Positions 10,401 through 18,730 are shown, numbered from the stretch's first letter. The stretch: DNA of 64,000 bases from Bacillus sp. es.034 (GCF_002563655.1 NZ_PDIY01000001.1:3818001-3882000), one strand, 5' to 3'. Notes: generated by a model from the letters alone, not told the origin. Made by a program: numbers and translations.

Positions 10401-10699
10401 CTTAGTTCTTCTCCAAAGTGCGGCATCTGCTTTTGGATTCCATAGACGATATTGGTGACAAAAGGGATCAGTCCATCATCAGTCTGTGTTATGGAGTACC
10501 AGCAATATTCGGGTTGTACATCCTGTAAAAATTGGCTGATGGCCGTGCTTTTCCCATAGCCTGCTCCCGAATGGACGATCACTAATTTGTAATCTGTAAC
10601 CGTTCTCATCTTTTTCATTAAGCTTGGACGTCTAATGTAGGAATCCTTGACAACAGGCGGCACAAATTTGGTTTCAATGATTGGAATTTCCGTTGTCAC
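7478..10699 (-). CDS. MalT/LuxR-like ATPase-TPR regulator with SARP-type (BTAD) DNA-binding domain
   Basis: This is a 1,073-aa signal-transduction ATPase. Residues about 1-300 resemble the MalT-type NTPase: the opening ETKFVPPVVKDSYIRRP, the P-loop HSGAGYGKSTA and the sensor-like FTIIIDDYHLV. A long helical TPR-like array follows (about 380-800). The C-terminus from about residue 825 (YSIKVQTLGRFEVQLGDRR) is an OmpR-type winged helix, followed by a bacterial transcriptional activation (BTAD) helical domain. It thus combines a MalT sensor with a SARP-type output instead of LuxR. The intact P-loop predicts ATP-dependent activation by an inducer. Its location beyond the importer/FabH cluster makes that cluster a plausible target, but nothing in the sequence proves it. 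Confidence 0.85.
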   Translation of the reverse strand: MTTEIPIIETKFVPPVVKDSYIRRPSLMKKMRTVTDYKLVIVHSGAGYGKSTAISQFLQDVQPEYCWYSITQTDDGLIPFVTNIVYGIQKQMPHFGEELREMLRSMGQYMKEDDIHRLSALFINECMKIPHSFTIIIDDYHLVDHSFLINQWMEKVIEHLPGNIHFFLSTRTKPAWSSFIQLKISGQLMEISESDLCLKKEEVELLLTGFHETLIPESQLDAIYDLTEGWVIAVSMIHSQLKENPDILTVEKQHSSLEELFHYLAQEVLSKQTPIVQQFLKQISILDEINGSTCEVIFELPGSEQMLKQLSEKNALLQEMKGSHHFRLHALFQTFLERRLKEESPGLYKELHLKCARFFEGNGNWEKAIFHYLKMGNIEAVSTILVKEAEGMMKGGQLETLGDYLRGIPNHVKDQHHSLWFYQGEFFRYRSFYEKAEKAYTRGVQLTENDPIMLSKAYEGIGRIYLDTIQPGKAQRFLLKAIECLEAGEQEYLEEKNHLYVLTAENLVNSGKAIQAKLWYDKGKRNGFMKEEGNLEARMLLRTGKLQEAKQVLLYKEGEDQLPQSHREKELLLSLIQSFMGNGNEAKSLAQHGINQGIKGKSPFVEACGWIRMGHAVQLISDYDTSLAKKCYETSLELMSQINVSRGKAEPYMGLSILYARMGEFQRAKELAEEALHETEKVEDMWLYSLILLSIGITDFYREEWGEARTCFNRAERQFDSCGDRYGKTMTKLWKSAVAYKTDDTALFMESMTSCLNEVQTGEYEFIFFKPTTFGPKDLQSLVPLIVKAYQKGIHAPYCHQLLTRLGYDSIPSHPGYSIKVQTLGRFEVQLGDRRVIEKQWQREKAKELFQYLLIHGKQLMRKEEIIEELWPEGSGSDRDFKVALNALNNVLEPNRQARGKAFFIGRHQEGYGLNPSANIEYDAERFTDWIIEGLKENDVEKSIQYLERGFHYYKGEFLPDRKGMWWTGKERERLQLLYLRGLEKRAQLAVRTEKVDEALDYCFTIIDHDPLWEEAYRILMYGYYQKNNRPQAVKWFRRCKSLLQSELGVEPMTATIQMYEMVMGIDSGGKAL

Positions 10700-10784
10700 A
10701 TAACCACCCTCAAAACGAACGAATTTTCTTACTATTCTATCATATTTATATTGGGCAAAGGAGGATAACTAGTACATAATCGGC

Positions 10785-10818
10785 AAAAAAAAAGAAGGAC
10801 CCTATTATAAGGTGCCTT
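10785..10818 (-). terminator. Intrinsic terminator of the signal peptidase gene
   Basis: Minus-strand hairpin AGAAGGCACC/GGGTCCTTCT around a short AT loop, followed by eight or more T residues, just beyond the signal peptidase stop codon. Confidence 0.85.
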
Positions 10819-10828
10819 CTCTGTCGTT

Positions 10829-11389
10829 CTATTTTCTAAACTGTACATCCCATTCATTGATCGGCCAATAGCGAAGGTCCACTTTCCCGACAATCTGCTC
10901 ACGGTCGACAAATCCGAAATAGCGGCTATCCATACTTCCCCGGCGATTATCCCCGAGAACGAATATCTTCCCTTTAGGAACCGTTTTTTCACCTGTGATT
11001 TCCTGCAGGGTAAAGTCACCCGTCAGCTTACTGCCGATGTACTCCTGCTTGAATTTCTCTAAATAGGGTTCTGGATAGTACTCCCCGTTCACGTAAAGTT
11101 TGTCATCTTTGTACACGATTTTATCACCGGGCAAACCAATGATCCTCTTCACATAATCTTCTTTTTCATTTGCATGGAAGACCACTACATCAAAGCGGTC
11201 CAGTTCCCCTATATGATAGCCGATTTTGTTCACGACCAGTTTATTTCCATCCTGCAGTGTCGGCATCATGGATTCGCCTTCCACCACATAGTTGGAGAAG
11301 AGAAAGGTCCGAATGATGATGAATATGATTAATCCAATTCCCAAGGCTTTGATCCATTCAAGTCCTTCTCTTTTTACCTCTTCTCTCAA
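10829..11389 (-). CDS. sipV: Signal peptidase I (SipV/SipS-like)
   Basis: This type I signal peptidase of 186 aa cleaves secretory signal peptides at the outer face of the membrane. One N-terminal membrane anchor (about residues 13-32) precedes the catalytic Ser region (VEGESMMPTL) and the catalytic Lys region (DYVKRIIGLPGD). The C-terminal GDNRRGSMDSRYFG box is also present. The TTG start at 11389 overlaps the end of the upstream DedA-like gene by four bases. The pair matches the yhjE-sipV order in B. subtilis, so the symbol rests partly on synteny. Confidence 0.88.
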   Translation of the reverse strand: MREEVKREGLEWIKALGIGLIIFIIIRTFLFSNYVVEGESMMPTLQDGNKLVVNKIGYHIGELDRFDVVVFHANEKEDYVKRIIGLPGDKIVYKDDKLYVNGEYYPEPYLEKFKQEYIGSKLTGDFTLQEITGEKTVPKGKIFVLGDNRRGSMDSRYFGFVDREQIVGKVDLRYWPINEWDVQFRK

Positions 11390-12027
11390 TTTGATTCCTC
11401 CTGCTTTTTCCGTTCGATTCGTTGATCTAATTCCATTTTCTTATTCAGGTGTATCTCAATTCTTTTTCCGACAAACCATAACACAAAAATAATAGCCACA
11501 ACGATGACTGTACGAATGGGTTGTTTAACTAATGATATAATATCATATCCTATAAAACTTATGGTGAATATCATCACCATTTTCCCCGTTACCACCGCCA
11601 GCATATATTGAGCGATGCTGATGGAGGATAATCCTGCCACTACATTTACAACCGCAGATGGAGTGAATGGGAAACATAAAAGGATGAACAGTGGTCCAAA
11701 TCCATGCCTGTCTACCCATTTCGTCAATCGATTCACTTGCTTATTCTTCCTCAAGAAGCGAAAGACCCGCGCCTCCCCGTATCTCCTTACCAATAGAAAG
11801 ACAATCAGGGCTCCAAGCGTAGCACCGATCCATGAGAATAAAAAGCCCCACCATAATCCGAATGCATTCGCATTGGCCGTCACAAACACCACCAGGGGCA
11901 GGAATGGAAGAAATGCCTCCAGCAACGGAAGGAGGATTCCCGGAATCGGCCCAAATGAACGATATTGCTGAATCAAATCCATCATATTTTCTAGCGTAAA
12001 CCAATCTTTTATCTTATTGATATTCAT
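11386..12027 (-). CDS. yhjE: DedA/TVP38-like membrane protein (YhjE-like)
   Basis: This 213-aa integral membrane protein has about five hydrophobic helices and the VTT/DedA-type segments LLPLLEAFLPFLPLVVFV and FGPLFILLCFPFTPSAVVNVVAG. Family members are linked to lipid scrambling or membrane homeostasis, but this one's activity is unknown. The start ATG is preceded by AAGGGGAAA. Its stop overlaps the signal peptidase start, giving a two-gene operon with the same order as B. subtilis yhjE-sipV. Confidence 0.8.
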   Translation of the reverse strand: MNINKIKDWFTLENMMDLIQQYRSFGPIPGILLPLLEAFLPFLPLVVFVTANANAFGLWWGFLFSWIGATLGALIVFLLVRRYGEARVFRFLRKNKQVNRLTKWVDRHGFGPLFILLCFPFTPSAVVNVVAGLSSISIAQYMLAVVTGKMVMIFTISFIGYDIISLVKQPIRTVIVVAIIFVLWFVGKRIEIHLNKKMELDQRIERKKQEESN

Positions 12028-12245
12028 ATGATATGTTTCCCCTTAAACGACCATGAACTTCGACTTTACTACTTACCCTCTCATCATATCACACCGGAAC
12101 AGGATTTCCATATTGCAATTTCACGCGTCGTTTTTATTAATACACGTTTTCCTAAAGGGGGGGATTGTAAACCTCACGCTGAACGGTAATTTTTTCAGGA
12201 CGGGTCCAGGCGGATCTGTCGAACGTCCAAGGATGGCGATTCCCT

Positions 12246-12277
12246 CAAAAAAACTGCCATCCCAACCCGGAATGACA
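12246..12277 (-). terminator. Intrinsic terminator of the S9 peptidase gene
   Basis: Minus-strand hairpin AACTGTCATTCC/GGATGGCAGTT (one wobble, one bulge) followed by a run of seven T, just past the peptidase stop. Confidence 0.75.
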
Positions 12278-12291
12278 GTTCTCCCTACCTT

Positions 12292-14262
12292 CTATAAATG
12301 CTCCCCGAACCAGTTGACGATTTCCTGCAAACGGGCTTCCCGCATGGAGGGCTTTCCTGTACGGGAGAGGTTGTGGTTGGATTCCGGGAAGCGGACGAAC
12401 CTCGCCTCTTGATTCTCCCGTTTTAATGCGATGAATAACTGTTCAGCCTGCTCGATCGGACAGCGGTAATCCTTTTCACTGTGAAGGATCAATAGTGGAG
12501 TGTCTATATTCTTCACGTAGGCGAGGGGAGAGTGCTTCCACAGAGTTTCAACGTCCCCAAGGTCGCTTTGGATCTGCCACTCGGAGAAATAGTAGCCGAT
12601 ATCACTTACTCCATAAAAGCTAATCCAATTACTGATCGATCGCTGGGTCACAGCTGCTTTGAACCTGTCGCTGTGGCCGATGATCCAGTTGGTCATGAAG
12701 CCTCCATAGCTTCCACCGGTCACGCCAAGGCGGGATTCATCTATGAACGGAAATTCCTTCAGTGCGTAATCCACTGCCTTCATGATATCTTCGTAATCCC
12801 CGCCGCCATAATCACCCCTTACGGCATCTACAAAGTCCTGACCGTAGCCGTGACTTCCACGGGGGTTGACGTATAAGACAGCATAGCCGGAGTTTGTCAG
12901 TACCTGGAACTCATGAAAGAATGTGTTTCCGTACATCGTATGAGGGCCTCCATGAATTTCGACGATAAGTGGATACTTCTTTCCTTCCTCAAATCCCGCA
13001 GGTTTCATGATCCAGCCCTGGACCGGCCAATCATTTGCCCCGTTGTACATGAACGATTCCGGAGAGGACAGTTCCCTCGCGGCAAGCAGGTCCCCGTTTA
13101 AACGGGTGATGGTGGTGAGTTCTCCGGTCGGGACATGCAGTGTATACAATTCCCCGGGCTCTGTCGGTCTGCTCATTGCCAACAGGATGGTTTGGCGGTC
13201 CGAATCCAGGTCGAATCCGTAGACATGCTGCTCTTCCTGTAAGAGTGCAGGATAAATGGCCCCCTCGATGTGGGCATAATAGAGAACGGTATTTCCCGAG
13301 TCCGATGCCAGAAAATAAAAACTTTCATTGTCCTTAGACCATTGGATCCCGGTCCGAGACGAGCCCTGGATACTGTCACTGTTAAGATAATCCCCTACCG
13401 GCACATCCATCCCTTCAGTCAGGCAAACGGAATGTCCGGTCTCAAGTTCGTGAATATAAATCTTATTATGAGTTGCGTTTTCAAATTCACGATTATGGCC
13501 AATATAGGCGAGGCGCATGCCATCCGGGGACCAGCTTGCTTCCCCGTAGTATCCCGGCTCTCCGTTCACTTGTTTACTCTCTCCAGTATCAAGGTTAAAA
13601 AGATATAAATCGGACTGAAATGAAAAGTCCCTGTCTTCTTTCCTGTCTGTGGATACGGCAAGGTACTTTCCGTCCGGGGACCATGAATGGAGCGTGTAGT
13701 CATGTTCATCATCCGTTAGCCTTTTCATTTCCTTCGTTCCTATATTCATATATGCTATCTGTGAATATGAATCATCATGGAAGCCCCTATCATCGCTTTT
13801 ATATTTCATGCTTGTGGTAACAAAAGGCTTTGGCTTTTCCTCTTTTTCTTCTTTGTGATCGAACGTTCCGCCTTTTTCTAAGCGAATGGATAAGGCAATC
13901 TTTTCACCGCATGGAGACCACACAGGATTCGAGACCGCCGTCGGACAGTCCGTGACCCGCTCTGCTTCCCCTCCATCCCGACTGATGAGATAGAGCTGAT
14001 TGACACCGGATCTGTTGGAAATGAAAGCAATCCTCCTTCCATCAGGTGACCATCTTGGTGACGAAATTCTCTGTTCCCCAAACGTCCATTGACGAATGGA
14101 TTCTTCTTTTAAGTCGATACTATGTAAGGTTGAGAAATATTCATCTTTTTCTTTACACATCACCGTTTGAACAAATACAGCTTCTTCTCCACCCGGTGAG
14201 AGCCTTGGATCAGATACAGCCTTTATTTCGTAAAGGTCTTTTATGGTCACGCTTTTCTTCAT
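12292..14262 (-). CDS. S9 family prolyl oligopeptidase / acylaminoacyl peptidase
   Basis: This 656-aa serine peptidase starts with a beta-propeller made of TolB/PD40-type blades (SPRWSPDGRRIAFIS, NPVWSPCGEKIAL, HSWSPDGKYLAVS, ASWSPDGMRLAYIG). It ends in an alpha/beta-hydrolase domain. The nucleophile is the Ser in GGSYGGFMT; the acid is in HSEKDYRCP and the His in PESNHNLSR, so the triad is complete. It has no signal peptide, so it is cytoplasmic. ATG 14262 (MKKSVTIKDLYEIK) is chosen to match the family N-terminus, with GGAAGG upstream; an ATG seven codons earlier is possible. It interrupts the yhjD-yhjE synteny. Confidence 0.88.
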   Translation of the reverse strand: MKKSVTIKDLYEIKAVSDPRLSPGGEEAVFVQTVMCKEKDEYFSTLHSIDLKEESIRQWTFGEQRISSPRWSPDGRRIAFISNRSGVNQLYLISRDGGEAERVTDCPTAVSNPVWSPCGEKIALSIRLEKGGTFDHKEEKEEKPKPFVTTSMKYKSDDRGFHDDSYSQIAYMNIGTKEMKRLTDDEHDYTLHSWSPDGKYLAVSTDRKEDRDFSFQSDLYLFNLDTGESKQVNGEPGYYGEASWSPDGMRLAYIGHNREFENATHNKIYIHELETGHSVCLTEGMDVPVGDYLNSDSIQGSSRTGIQWSKDNESFYFLASDSGNTVLYYAHIEGAIYPALLQEEQHVYGFDLDSDRQTILLAMSRPTEPGELYTLHVPTGELTTITRLNGDLLAARELSSPESFMYNGANDWPVQGWIMKPAGFEEGKKYPLIVEIHGGPHTMYGNTFFHEFQVLTNSGYAVLYVNPRGSHGYGQDFVDAVRGDYGGGDYEDIMKAVDYALKEFPFIDESRLGVTGGSYGGFMTNWIIGHSDRFKAAVTQRSISNWISFYGVSDIGYYFSEWQIQSDLGDVETLWKHSPLAYVKNIDTPLLILHSEKDYRCPIEQAEQLFIALKRENQEARFVRFPESNHNLSRTGKPSMREARLQEIVNWFGEHL

Positions 14263-14469
14263 GCTACGGCACCTTCCTTTCATTCTGTACCCTTTATATT
14301 TTCGACACTGAAAATACGAATCCCTTCACGGATAAAAACCCGCGATCCCCTTCATAATAGAAACAAATTCAAATTCTACAATTTTCCCTATTGAAAGTAA
14401 ATTGAAATAAACGTAAAATATTAAATACGAACATACGTTCTATACCAAAGTGAAAAGGAGTCTTTTCAT

Positions 14470-14859
14470 ATGACAAGGATACCGGAGACCGATCGGAATA
14501 TTTTGGAGCAGGCAATCTATCTGCCCATGGTACTGACAATATTGAATCGCGACCTGCAAGTCGTCGACAGCAGTCCATTTAAATTAAAGAGACCGTATTT
14601 AGAGATGATCGAGGAGACGATGAAGGTCATTCAGGGAGAACTGGCCCACGTTAAAAAGTATATGAGGACGAACAAGATGAAGGTGGAAAGGATTCAATCG
14701 GATGATGCTTTCACGATGTATATGTTTTTGTATAAGGGATATGAAGAGCATCATAATTACTTCAATCCACGCCTCCGGAACCGGGTGGAGGATTTAATGA
14801 GACATTATCTGTTCCGCCGCTTCACCGAAACAAAGACAGATACAACAAAAGAAGCGTGA
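14470..14859 (+). CDS. yhjD: YhjD-like conserved protein
   Basis: A 129-aa soluble, helical protein with no signal peptide. The N-terminus (MTRIPETDRNILEQAIYLPM) resembles the small Bacillus protein YhjD, and it occupies the corresponding position between comK and the yhjE-sip pair. AAAGGAG precedes the ATG. Its function is not known and no catalytic motif is visible. It converges on comK with nine bases between the stops. Confidence 0.7.
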   Translation: MTRIPETDRNILEQAIYLPMVLTILNRDLQVVDSSPFKLKRPYLEMIEETMKVIQGELAHVKKYMRTNKMKVERIQSDDAFTMYMFLYKGYEEHHNYFNPRLRNRVEDLMRHYLFRRFTETKTDTTKEA

Positions 14860-14867
14860 TACTCTGT

Positions 14868-15437
14868 TCACGCATCGGTTTTGTGTATATGTCGATTCAA
14901 ATAGAACGTTTTTACATTATTCATTTCAGTCTGGACCTTCGTATTATATTTACTTTCCATTTCGGCGATCCGCTGTGTATAGGCAATGCGTAGATCCGAA
15001 GTGCGGAGCATTTGATTTTCAAAAGAACTGTAAGAAATGGGAACCGTGCAGGATTCATTGTTTTGCAGGAAGATTCGTGTTGATCCATTTGTCAACCGTT
15101 CATATCCCCGGACATGGGAGTGGGAGATCCATGCACATTCCTGCTTTACTGGAGATGATGTCGGGAATAGATAAATGGACATATCAGGGTTAACCATGAT
15201 GGGGGCTTTGTAGATGATACCCGTAAGTTTCTTCGTACCTTCTTTCCTGCCTTCATAAGAACAGCCAAAGAATTCACAACTTTTCTTGAGGATATCAAAG
15301 GGTTTGAACGGAGAAATCAATACGTCATCCACCTCTATTATTTTCGTAAATGTCCTGGCTCCATATTCCATAGGCTGCAGGATCATTGTATGGGGATTTA
15401 CTTCATATTCTTCTATAATTCGAGATTTTTCTCTCAT
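14868..15437 (-). CDS. comK: Competence transcription factor ComK
   Basis: This 189-aa protein is the master activator of genetic competence, binding paired AT-rich boxes to switch on DNA-uptake and recombination genes and its own promoter. The segments INPHTMILQP-like (YEVNPHTMILQPMEYG), KKLTGIIYKAPIMV and FPTSSPVKQECAWISHSHV are typical of ComK. ATG 15437 follows GGAGGCGAT; the frame opens 10 codons earlier without a ribosome site. The length matches B. subtilis ComK (192 aa) and the gene is uninterrupted, unlike in strains where a prophage splits comK. The upstream DNA is very AT-rich, as expected for an autoregulated comK promoter, but no exact box was found. Confidence 0.92.
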   Translation of the reverse strand: MREKSRIIEEYEVNPHTMILQPMEYGARTFTKIIEVDDVLISPFKPFDILKKSCEFFGCSYEGRKEGTKKLTGIIYKAPIMVNPDMSIYLFPTSSPVKQECAWISHSHVRGYERLTNGSTRIFLQNNESCTVPISYSSFENQMLRTSDLRIAYTQRIAEMESKYNTKVQTEMNNVKTFYLNRHIHKTDA

Positions 15438-15633
15438 TTCATCGCCTCCATTTACATTTTCCACCAAAATAATACCACATATTTCGAGGGTTGTCTCTCA
15501 TATTTTTAAAAATTCTGATATTTATCTTCTTCTACTGATTTATGAATAAAAAATTATCAGAATATTTAATTTTTTAGTTGAATTTTTACTACTTACCCCA
15601 TATACTAATAAAAAGAATTCAGGGGTGACGTAT

Positions 15634-15870
15634 ATGGAAAGCAAAAAGTCCTATACAGAAATGATGAAAGCCGCTGCCATGACCCGGAAGAAAGCCGCTG
15701 AAAGAAGCGTAATGGAAATCTATATCGATATGGTCCTGCACGAAAGCATTTTAATGACACAGAAATCCAAACTCCTAATTGACATTGATGCCGCCCTGGA
15801 TACTAAGGATAAGGTACTGTTCATGAAATTATCAAAGGAATTAAATGAATTGAACGTAAGTTACGGATAA
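15634..15870 (+). CDS. yhzC: IDEAL-domain protein (YhzC-like)
   Basis: A 78-aa protein whose C-terminal half carries the IDEAL motif (LIDIDAALDTKDKVLFMKLS). The N-terminal half is basic and helical. ATG 15634 has AGGGGTGA just upstream. YhzC sits beside comK in B. subtilis too and has nearly the same length. The biochemical role of isolated IDEAL domains is not established; a link to competence would rest on position only. A strong terminator follows. Confidence 0.75.
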   Translation: MESKKSYTEMMKAAAMTRKKAAERSVMEIYIDMVLHESILMTQKSKLLIDIDAALDTKDKVLFMKLSKELNELNVSYG

Positions 15871-15875
15871 TCATA

Positions 15876-15914
15876 AATGGCTGACTCCACCTTCGAGTCA
15901 GCCATTCCCTTTTT
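15876..15914 (+). terminator. Intrinsic terminator after yhzC
   Basis: Perfect stem ATGGCTGACTC/GAGTCAGCCAT with a 7-base loop, followed by TCCCTTTTT. Confidence 0.85.
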
Positions 15915-15998
15915 ATCGGACAGGCACCTTCACGTGCATGACTTCTTCCTCATTGGCAAATCCTAATGGGGAATCTATACACGATGGAGCGAATCATC

Positions 15999-16664
15999 AT
16001 GATCCTATTGATAAAAGTTTTGGTCCTCTACTTGATCACCATAGCGGCTATGAGGCTGATGGGTAAGTCTACAATCGTCCAGATGACCCCTTATGACCTG
16101 GTGGCCATCATCATCGTCGGGACCATTGCCTCTGAGCCATTGATTTCAACAAAATTCTGGCCGACCATCACAGCCCTCGTCTTTCTTGTCGGGCTCCATG
16201 TGCTGTTTTCATTCCTTACGTTAAGTCAATGGGGAAACCGGTTCTTCCTGGGAGAGCCTACATTGTTAATAAAAGACGGGGAAATATTGGAAGATAACCT
16301 GGAAAAATCAAAGATCTCACTCATTCAACTATCGTCCATCCTCAGATCTCAGGGATACCCGAAGATTTCAGATGTGGACTATGCGATGCTCGAGCCCATC
16401 GGTGAGGTGAGCATTATCCCCAAAGTAGAAAATACGCCGGTTACAGTGGAACACCTCAAGTTGAAGATCGACGATGAAGGCCTGCCGATTTCGGTCATAG
16501 TGGACGGAAAAATCCAAACCAGGAATTTGAAGCTCCTGGGAAAATCGAAGGAATGGCTGGAAACGCAGCTCACCAACTCCAACCTGCACCATAAAGATGT
16601 GATCTTCGCCTATATGACGGAAAAAGCGAAAAACCTGGTTATCAGCAAAAGAGAAAAGGCCTAG
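15999..16664 (+). CDS. DUF421 membrane protein (YetF/YrbG-like)
   Basis: A 221-aa membrane protein with three N-terminal helices (LVLYLITIAAMRLMGK, PYDLVAIIIVGTIASEPL, LVFLVGLHVLFSFLTL) and a soluble DUF421 domain containing LLIKDGEILEDNLEKSKIS and IVDGKIQTRNLKLLGKS. ATG 15999 is chosen because GGAG lies nine bases upstream; in-frame ATGs at 15966 and 15984 have weaker sites. Family members form homo-oligomers in the membrane; some are reported in spores, but the role here is unknown. It stands alone, ending in its own terminator. Confidence 0.8.
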   Translation: MILLIKVLVLYLITIAAMRLMGKSTIVQMTPYDLVAIIIVGTIASEPLISTKFWPTITALVFLVGLHVLFSFLTLSQWGNRFFLGEPTLLIKDGEILEDNLEKSKISLIQLSSILRSQGYPKISDVDYAMLEPIGEVSIIPKVENTPVTVEHLKLKIDDEGLPISVIVDGKIQTRNLKLLGKSKEWLETQLTNSNLHHKDVIFAYMTEKAKNLVISKREKA

Positions 16665-16686
16665 TGAATGACCAGGCCTTTTCTTT
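16653..16686 (+). terminator. Intrinsic terminator of the DUF421 gene
   Basis: AAAAGGCCT pairs with AGGCCTTTT around an 11-base loop; the hairpin contains the stop codon and ends in a T-rich tail. Confidence 0.75.
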
Positions 16687-16700
16687 ATGCCTTCATGATT

Positions 16701-17024
16701 TCAATGGAAAATGTCCCCATAAGCTTTTATTGTTAAATAGAATACGACTACAGTGTAAATTAAGGCTGTCCAAAATGATATCGAGTGATAGAATCTCTTC
16801 TTCTTTTTCCCTTTTAACATGTGTTGGATCCTTTGATACCGATAACCACCACCGTAAGCATAAATGATGATCAAAGTGATCAATATTCCAATGATTAATG
16901 ACCACTCCATCATTGGTCGGCCAGTTTCAAGATAACTCCAAAAAGGCAATCCCACTAACAGCAACATAGTAAAAACAACTTTGCTAAAAGACAACAACAG
17001 TTTTTGGTTTATGATTACTTCCAT
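16701..17024 (-). CDS. Small membrane protein (DUF4181-like)
   Basis: A 107-aa protein with three hydrophobic helices (SKVVFTMLLLVGLPFW, WSLIIGILITLIIIYAY, FWTALIYTVVVFYLTI) and a basic loop GKKKKRF between helices 2 and 3. ATG 17024 is preceded by GAGGTGG; a start six codons earlier lacks a ribosome site. It resembles the Bacillus DUF4181 group from memory only. Function unknown. Confidence 0.6.
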   Translation of the reverse strand: MEVIINQKLLLSFSKVVFTMLLLVGLPFWSYLETGRPMMEWSLIIGILITLIIIYAYGGGYRYQRIQHMLKGKKKKRFYHSISFWTALIYTVVVFYLTIKAYGDIFH

Positions 17025-17171
17025 CCCCAACCACCTCTCCATCCATTTTCATGATCCAGCTTTAAGAGTTATTACTTATTTTACCATAAAAGTTATAATT
17101 TAGAGAAAATTTTTTCACTTAATCTTTCTGTTATCACGTGTTAGCTGGTTGATCCTTTCCCTGTTCATCCA

Positions 17172-17214
17172 AAAATAAAAAAACCAAGTCAATATAGCTT
17201 TGACTCGGTTTTTT
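17172..17214 (-). terminator. Intrinsic terminator of the M48 protease gene
   Basis: Hairpin ACCGAGTCAA/TTGACTTGGT flanked by T runs on both strands, immediately after the protease stop; it may act in both directions. Confidence 0.85.
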
Positions 17215-17218
17215 GTCT

Positions 17219-18493
17219 TTACTCTTCTTTCTTCTCCGCTTCATATTCCTCAAGCATCGACAGGCGCTCAAGCATAGTGGGATGGCCGTAACGGAAGATC
17301 TTCACCAACAGGGGCGGATTCACTTGGGATAATCCAACCTTCGATAACTTCTGGAAGGACGAGATGGCCGAATCCTTATCACCTGTCATTTCGATGGCGT
17401 AGCGGTCCGCCCTCGTTTCCTGGTACCTGGAAATCCAGTTGCTCAGTGGACTGATCGTAAACAACAGCATGGAGGTAATCATTAAGAATAATGGAAGTGA
17501 GCTCAAGTTCGAAACTTTCGATACTTTCAAATCATCACTGTGATTTGCCACGATCCCCCTCATCAGCTTAGCCGTCAGGAACAGTCCGAAGAAGGACAGA
17601 ACGAGATAGATCCCGATTCCGATATAGATATGCTTTTCCACGTAATGAGCCATTTCGTGGGCCATGACGAAGAGGATTTCCTTGTCTGTCAGCTTTTCGA
17701 GGGTCGTATCCCATAAGACAATCCTTGAATTGGACCCTACCCCGGTGACATACGCGTTAAGGGAATTGGTTTTCTCTGACATATCGACTTCAAACACGTG
17801 ATCAGCAGGGATATCGGCCCTGTCTGCAAGTGAGAGGATCTGCTCTTCCAATGCTTTATCCTTCAGTGGATAGAAATCATTGTAGAGGGGATCTATCAGT
17901 ACAGGCTGTACAAACATCATAAAAATCGTGAATGGAACAGACAAAGCCCAGGCCGCAAGCCACCAGCGCTGTTTAAAGCGTTTCATCAAGGCATACAGAA
18001 CCGAGACGATGATGAACATAAGCAGATAATTCACCCAGAAATCCGTGATTTCATCCTTCATCCACATGGAAAACGTCTGAGTGGAAATGTGGTAGCTTTT
18101 TGAAATCTTATATGAAATGTACTGCAAAGGGAAAATAGCCACGAAAGAAGAGATCGATAACCAGAATAAGAAAATGGCCGTTTGCAGGAACCCGTTCTTC
18201 ACCGTCCCCCTCGCCCATTTTTCAAACACACGGGATACTCCAAAAATCAGGATCAGGAAATAGAATAACCATTCATATGGAGTCGATAAGAAAAACAAAA
18301 GATTCTTGATTTTGGAAAAATCCTCACTCAACAGAATTTCTTTATTATTCATAAAGGTGGCCGGGTCCGCACTGCTTCCCTTATACGCTTCAGGTAAAGT
18401 GGAATCCGCCAGGAAAAATAAGTACACATATAAAAATAAGCCTAATAGCAAGTAAGCCAGTATTGACCTGAGCGCCCATTTTCTAGCCAACAT
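17219..18493 (-). CDS. yhfN: M48 family membrane metalloprotease (Ste24-like, YhfN)
   Basis: This 424-aa integral membrane zinc protease of the CaaX-protease-1 type has four hydrophobic segments in the first 230 residues. The zinc motif is HEMAHYVEKH (HExxH) and the third ligand is in ETRADRYAIEM. A further helix lies after the active site. ATG 18493 follows GGGAGGAAGT. B. subtilis YhfN is of the same family and size. A role in cleaving membrane or misfolded proteins is inferred from the family; no substrate can be named. Confidence 0.85.
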   Translation of the reverse strand: MLARKWALRSILAYLLLGLFLYVYLFFLADSTLPEAYKGSSADPATFMNNKEILLSEDFSKIKNLLFFLSTPYEWLFYFLILIFGVSRVFEKWARGTVKNGFLQTAIFLFWLSISSFVAIFPLQYISYKISKSYHISTQTFSMWMKDEITDFWVNYLLMFIIVSVLYALMKRFKQRWWLAAWALSVPFTIFMMFVQPVLIDPLYNDFYPLKDKALEEQILSLADRADIPADHVFEVDMSEKTNSLNAYVTGVGSNSRIVLWDTTLEKLTDKEILFVMAHEMAHYVEKHIYIGIGIYLVLSFFGLFLTAKLMRGIVANHSDDLKVSKVSNLSSLPLFLMITSMLLFTISPLSNWISRYQETRADRYAIEMTGDKDSAISSFQKLSKVGLSQVNPPLLVKIFRYGHPTMLERLSMLEEYEAEKKEE

Positions 18494-18597
18494 ACTTCCT
18501 CCCTTCGTCTTCACTACTATATGTAATACCCTGTCCAAAGTTTTAGAACCTAAACACGGACAGTGAGAGAAATGGTTCGGTTCATGCAGGGGAAATC

Positions 18598-18712
18598 GTT
18601 TATCTGCCGTTCTGGTGATTTACGTGCCGCATATCCGCCATATCTTCATTATATCTGCCAGGATAAAATTTTATCTCCCATTCCCCAAAAATTTATATAG
18701 CATTCTCCAAAA
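18598..18712. repeat. Degenerate 20-22-bp intergenic repeats with a TATCTGCC core
   Basis: Related units begin at 18601 (TATCTGCC), 18621 (TACGTGCC), 18632 (TATCCGCC), 18652 (TATCTGCC), 18672 (TATCTCCC) and 18694 (TATATAGC). Spacings are mostly 20-22 bp with one short 11-bp step. They occupy the gap upstream of the M48 protease gene. No coding potential is evident. Confidence 0.6.
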
Positions 18713-18730
18713 TACGACGTCCATGCTCAA

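Noticed and set aside
15470-15620. ComK-binding boxes upstream of comK
   Set aside because: The DNA is very AT-rich and near-matches exist, but no pair of exact AAAA-N5-TTTT boxes at a proper distance was found.
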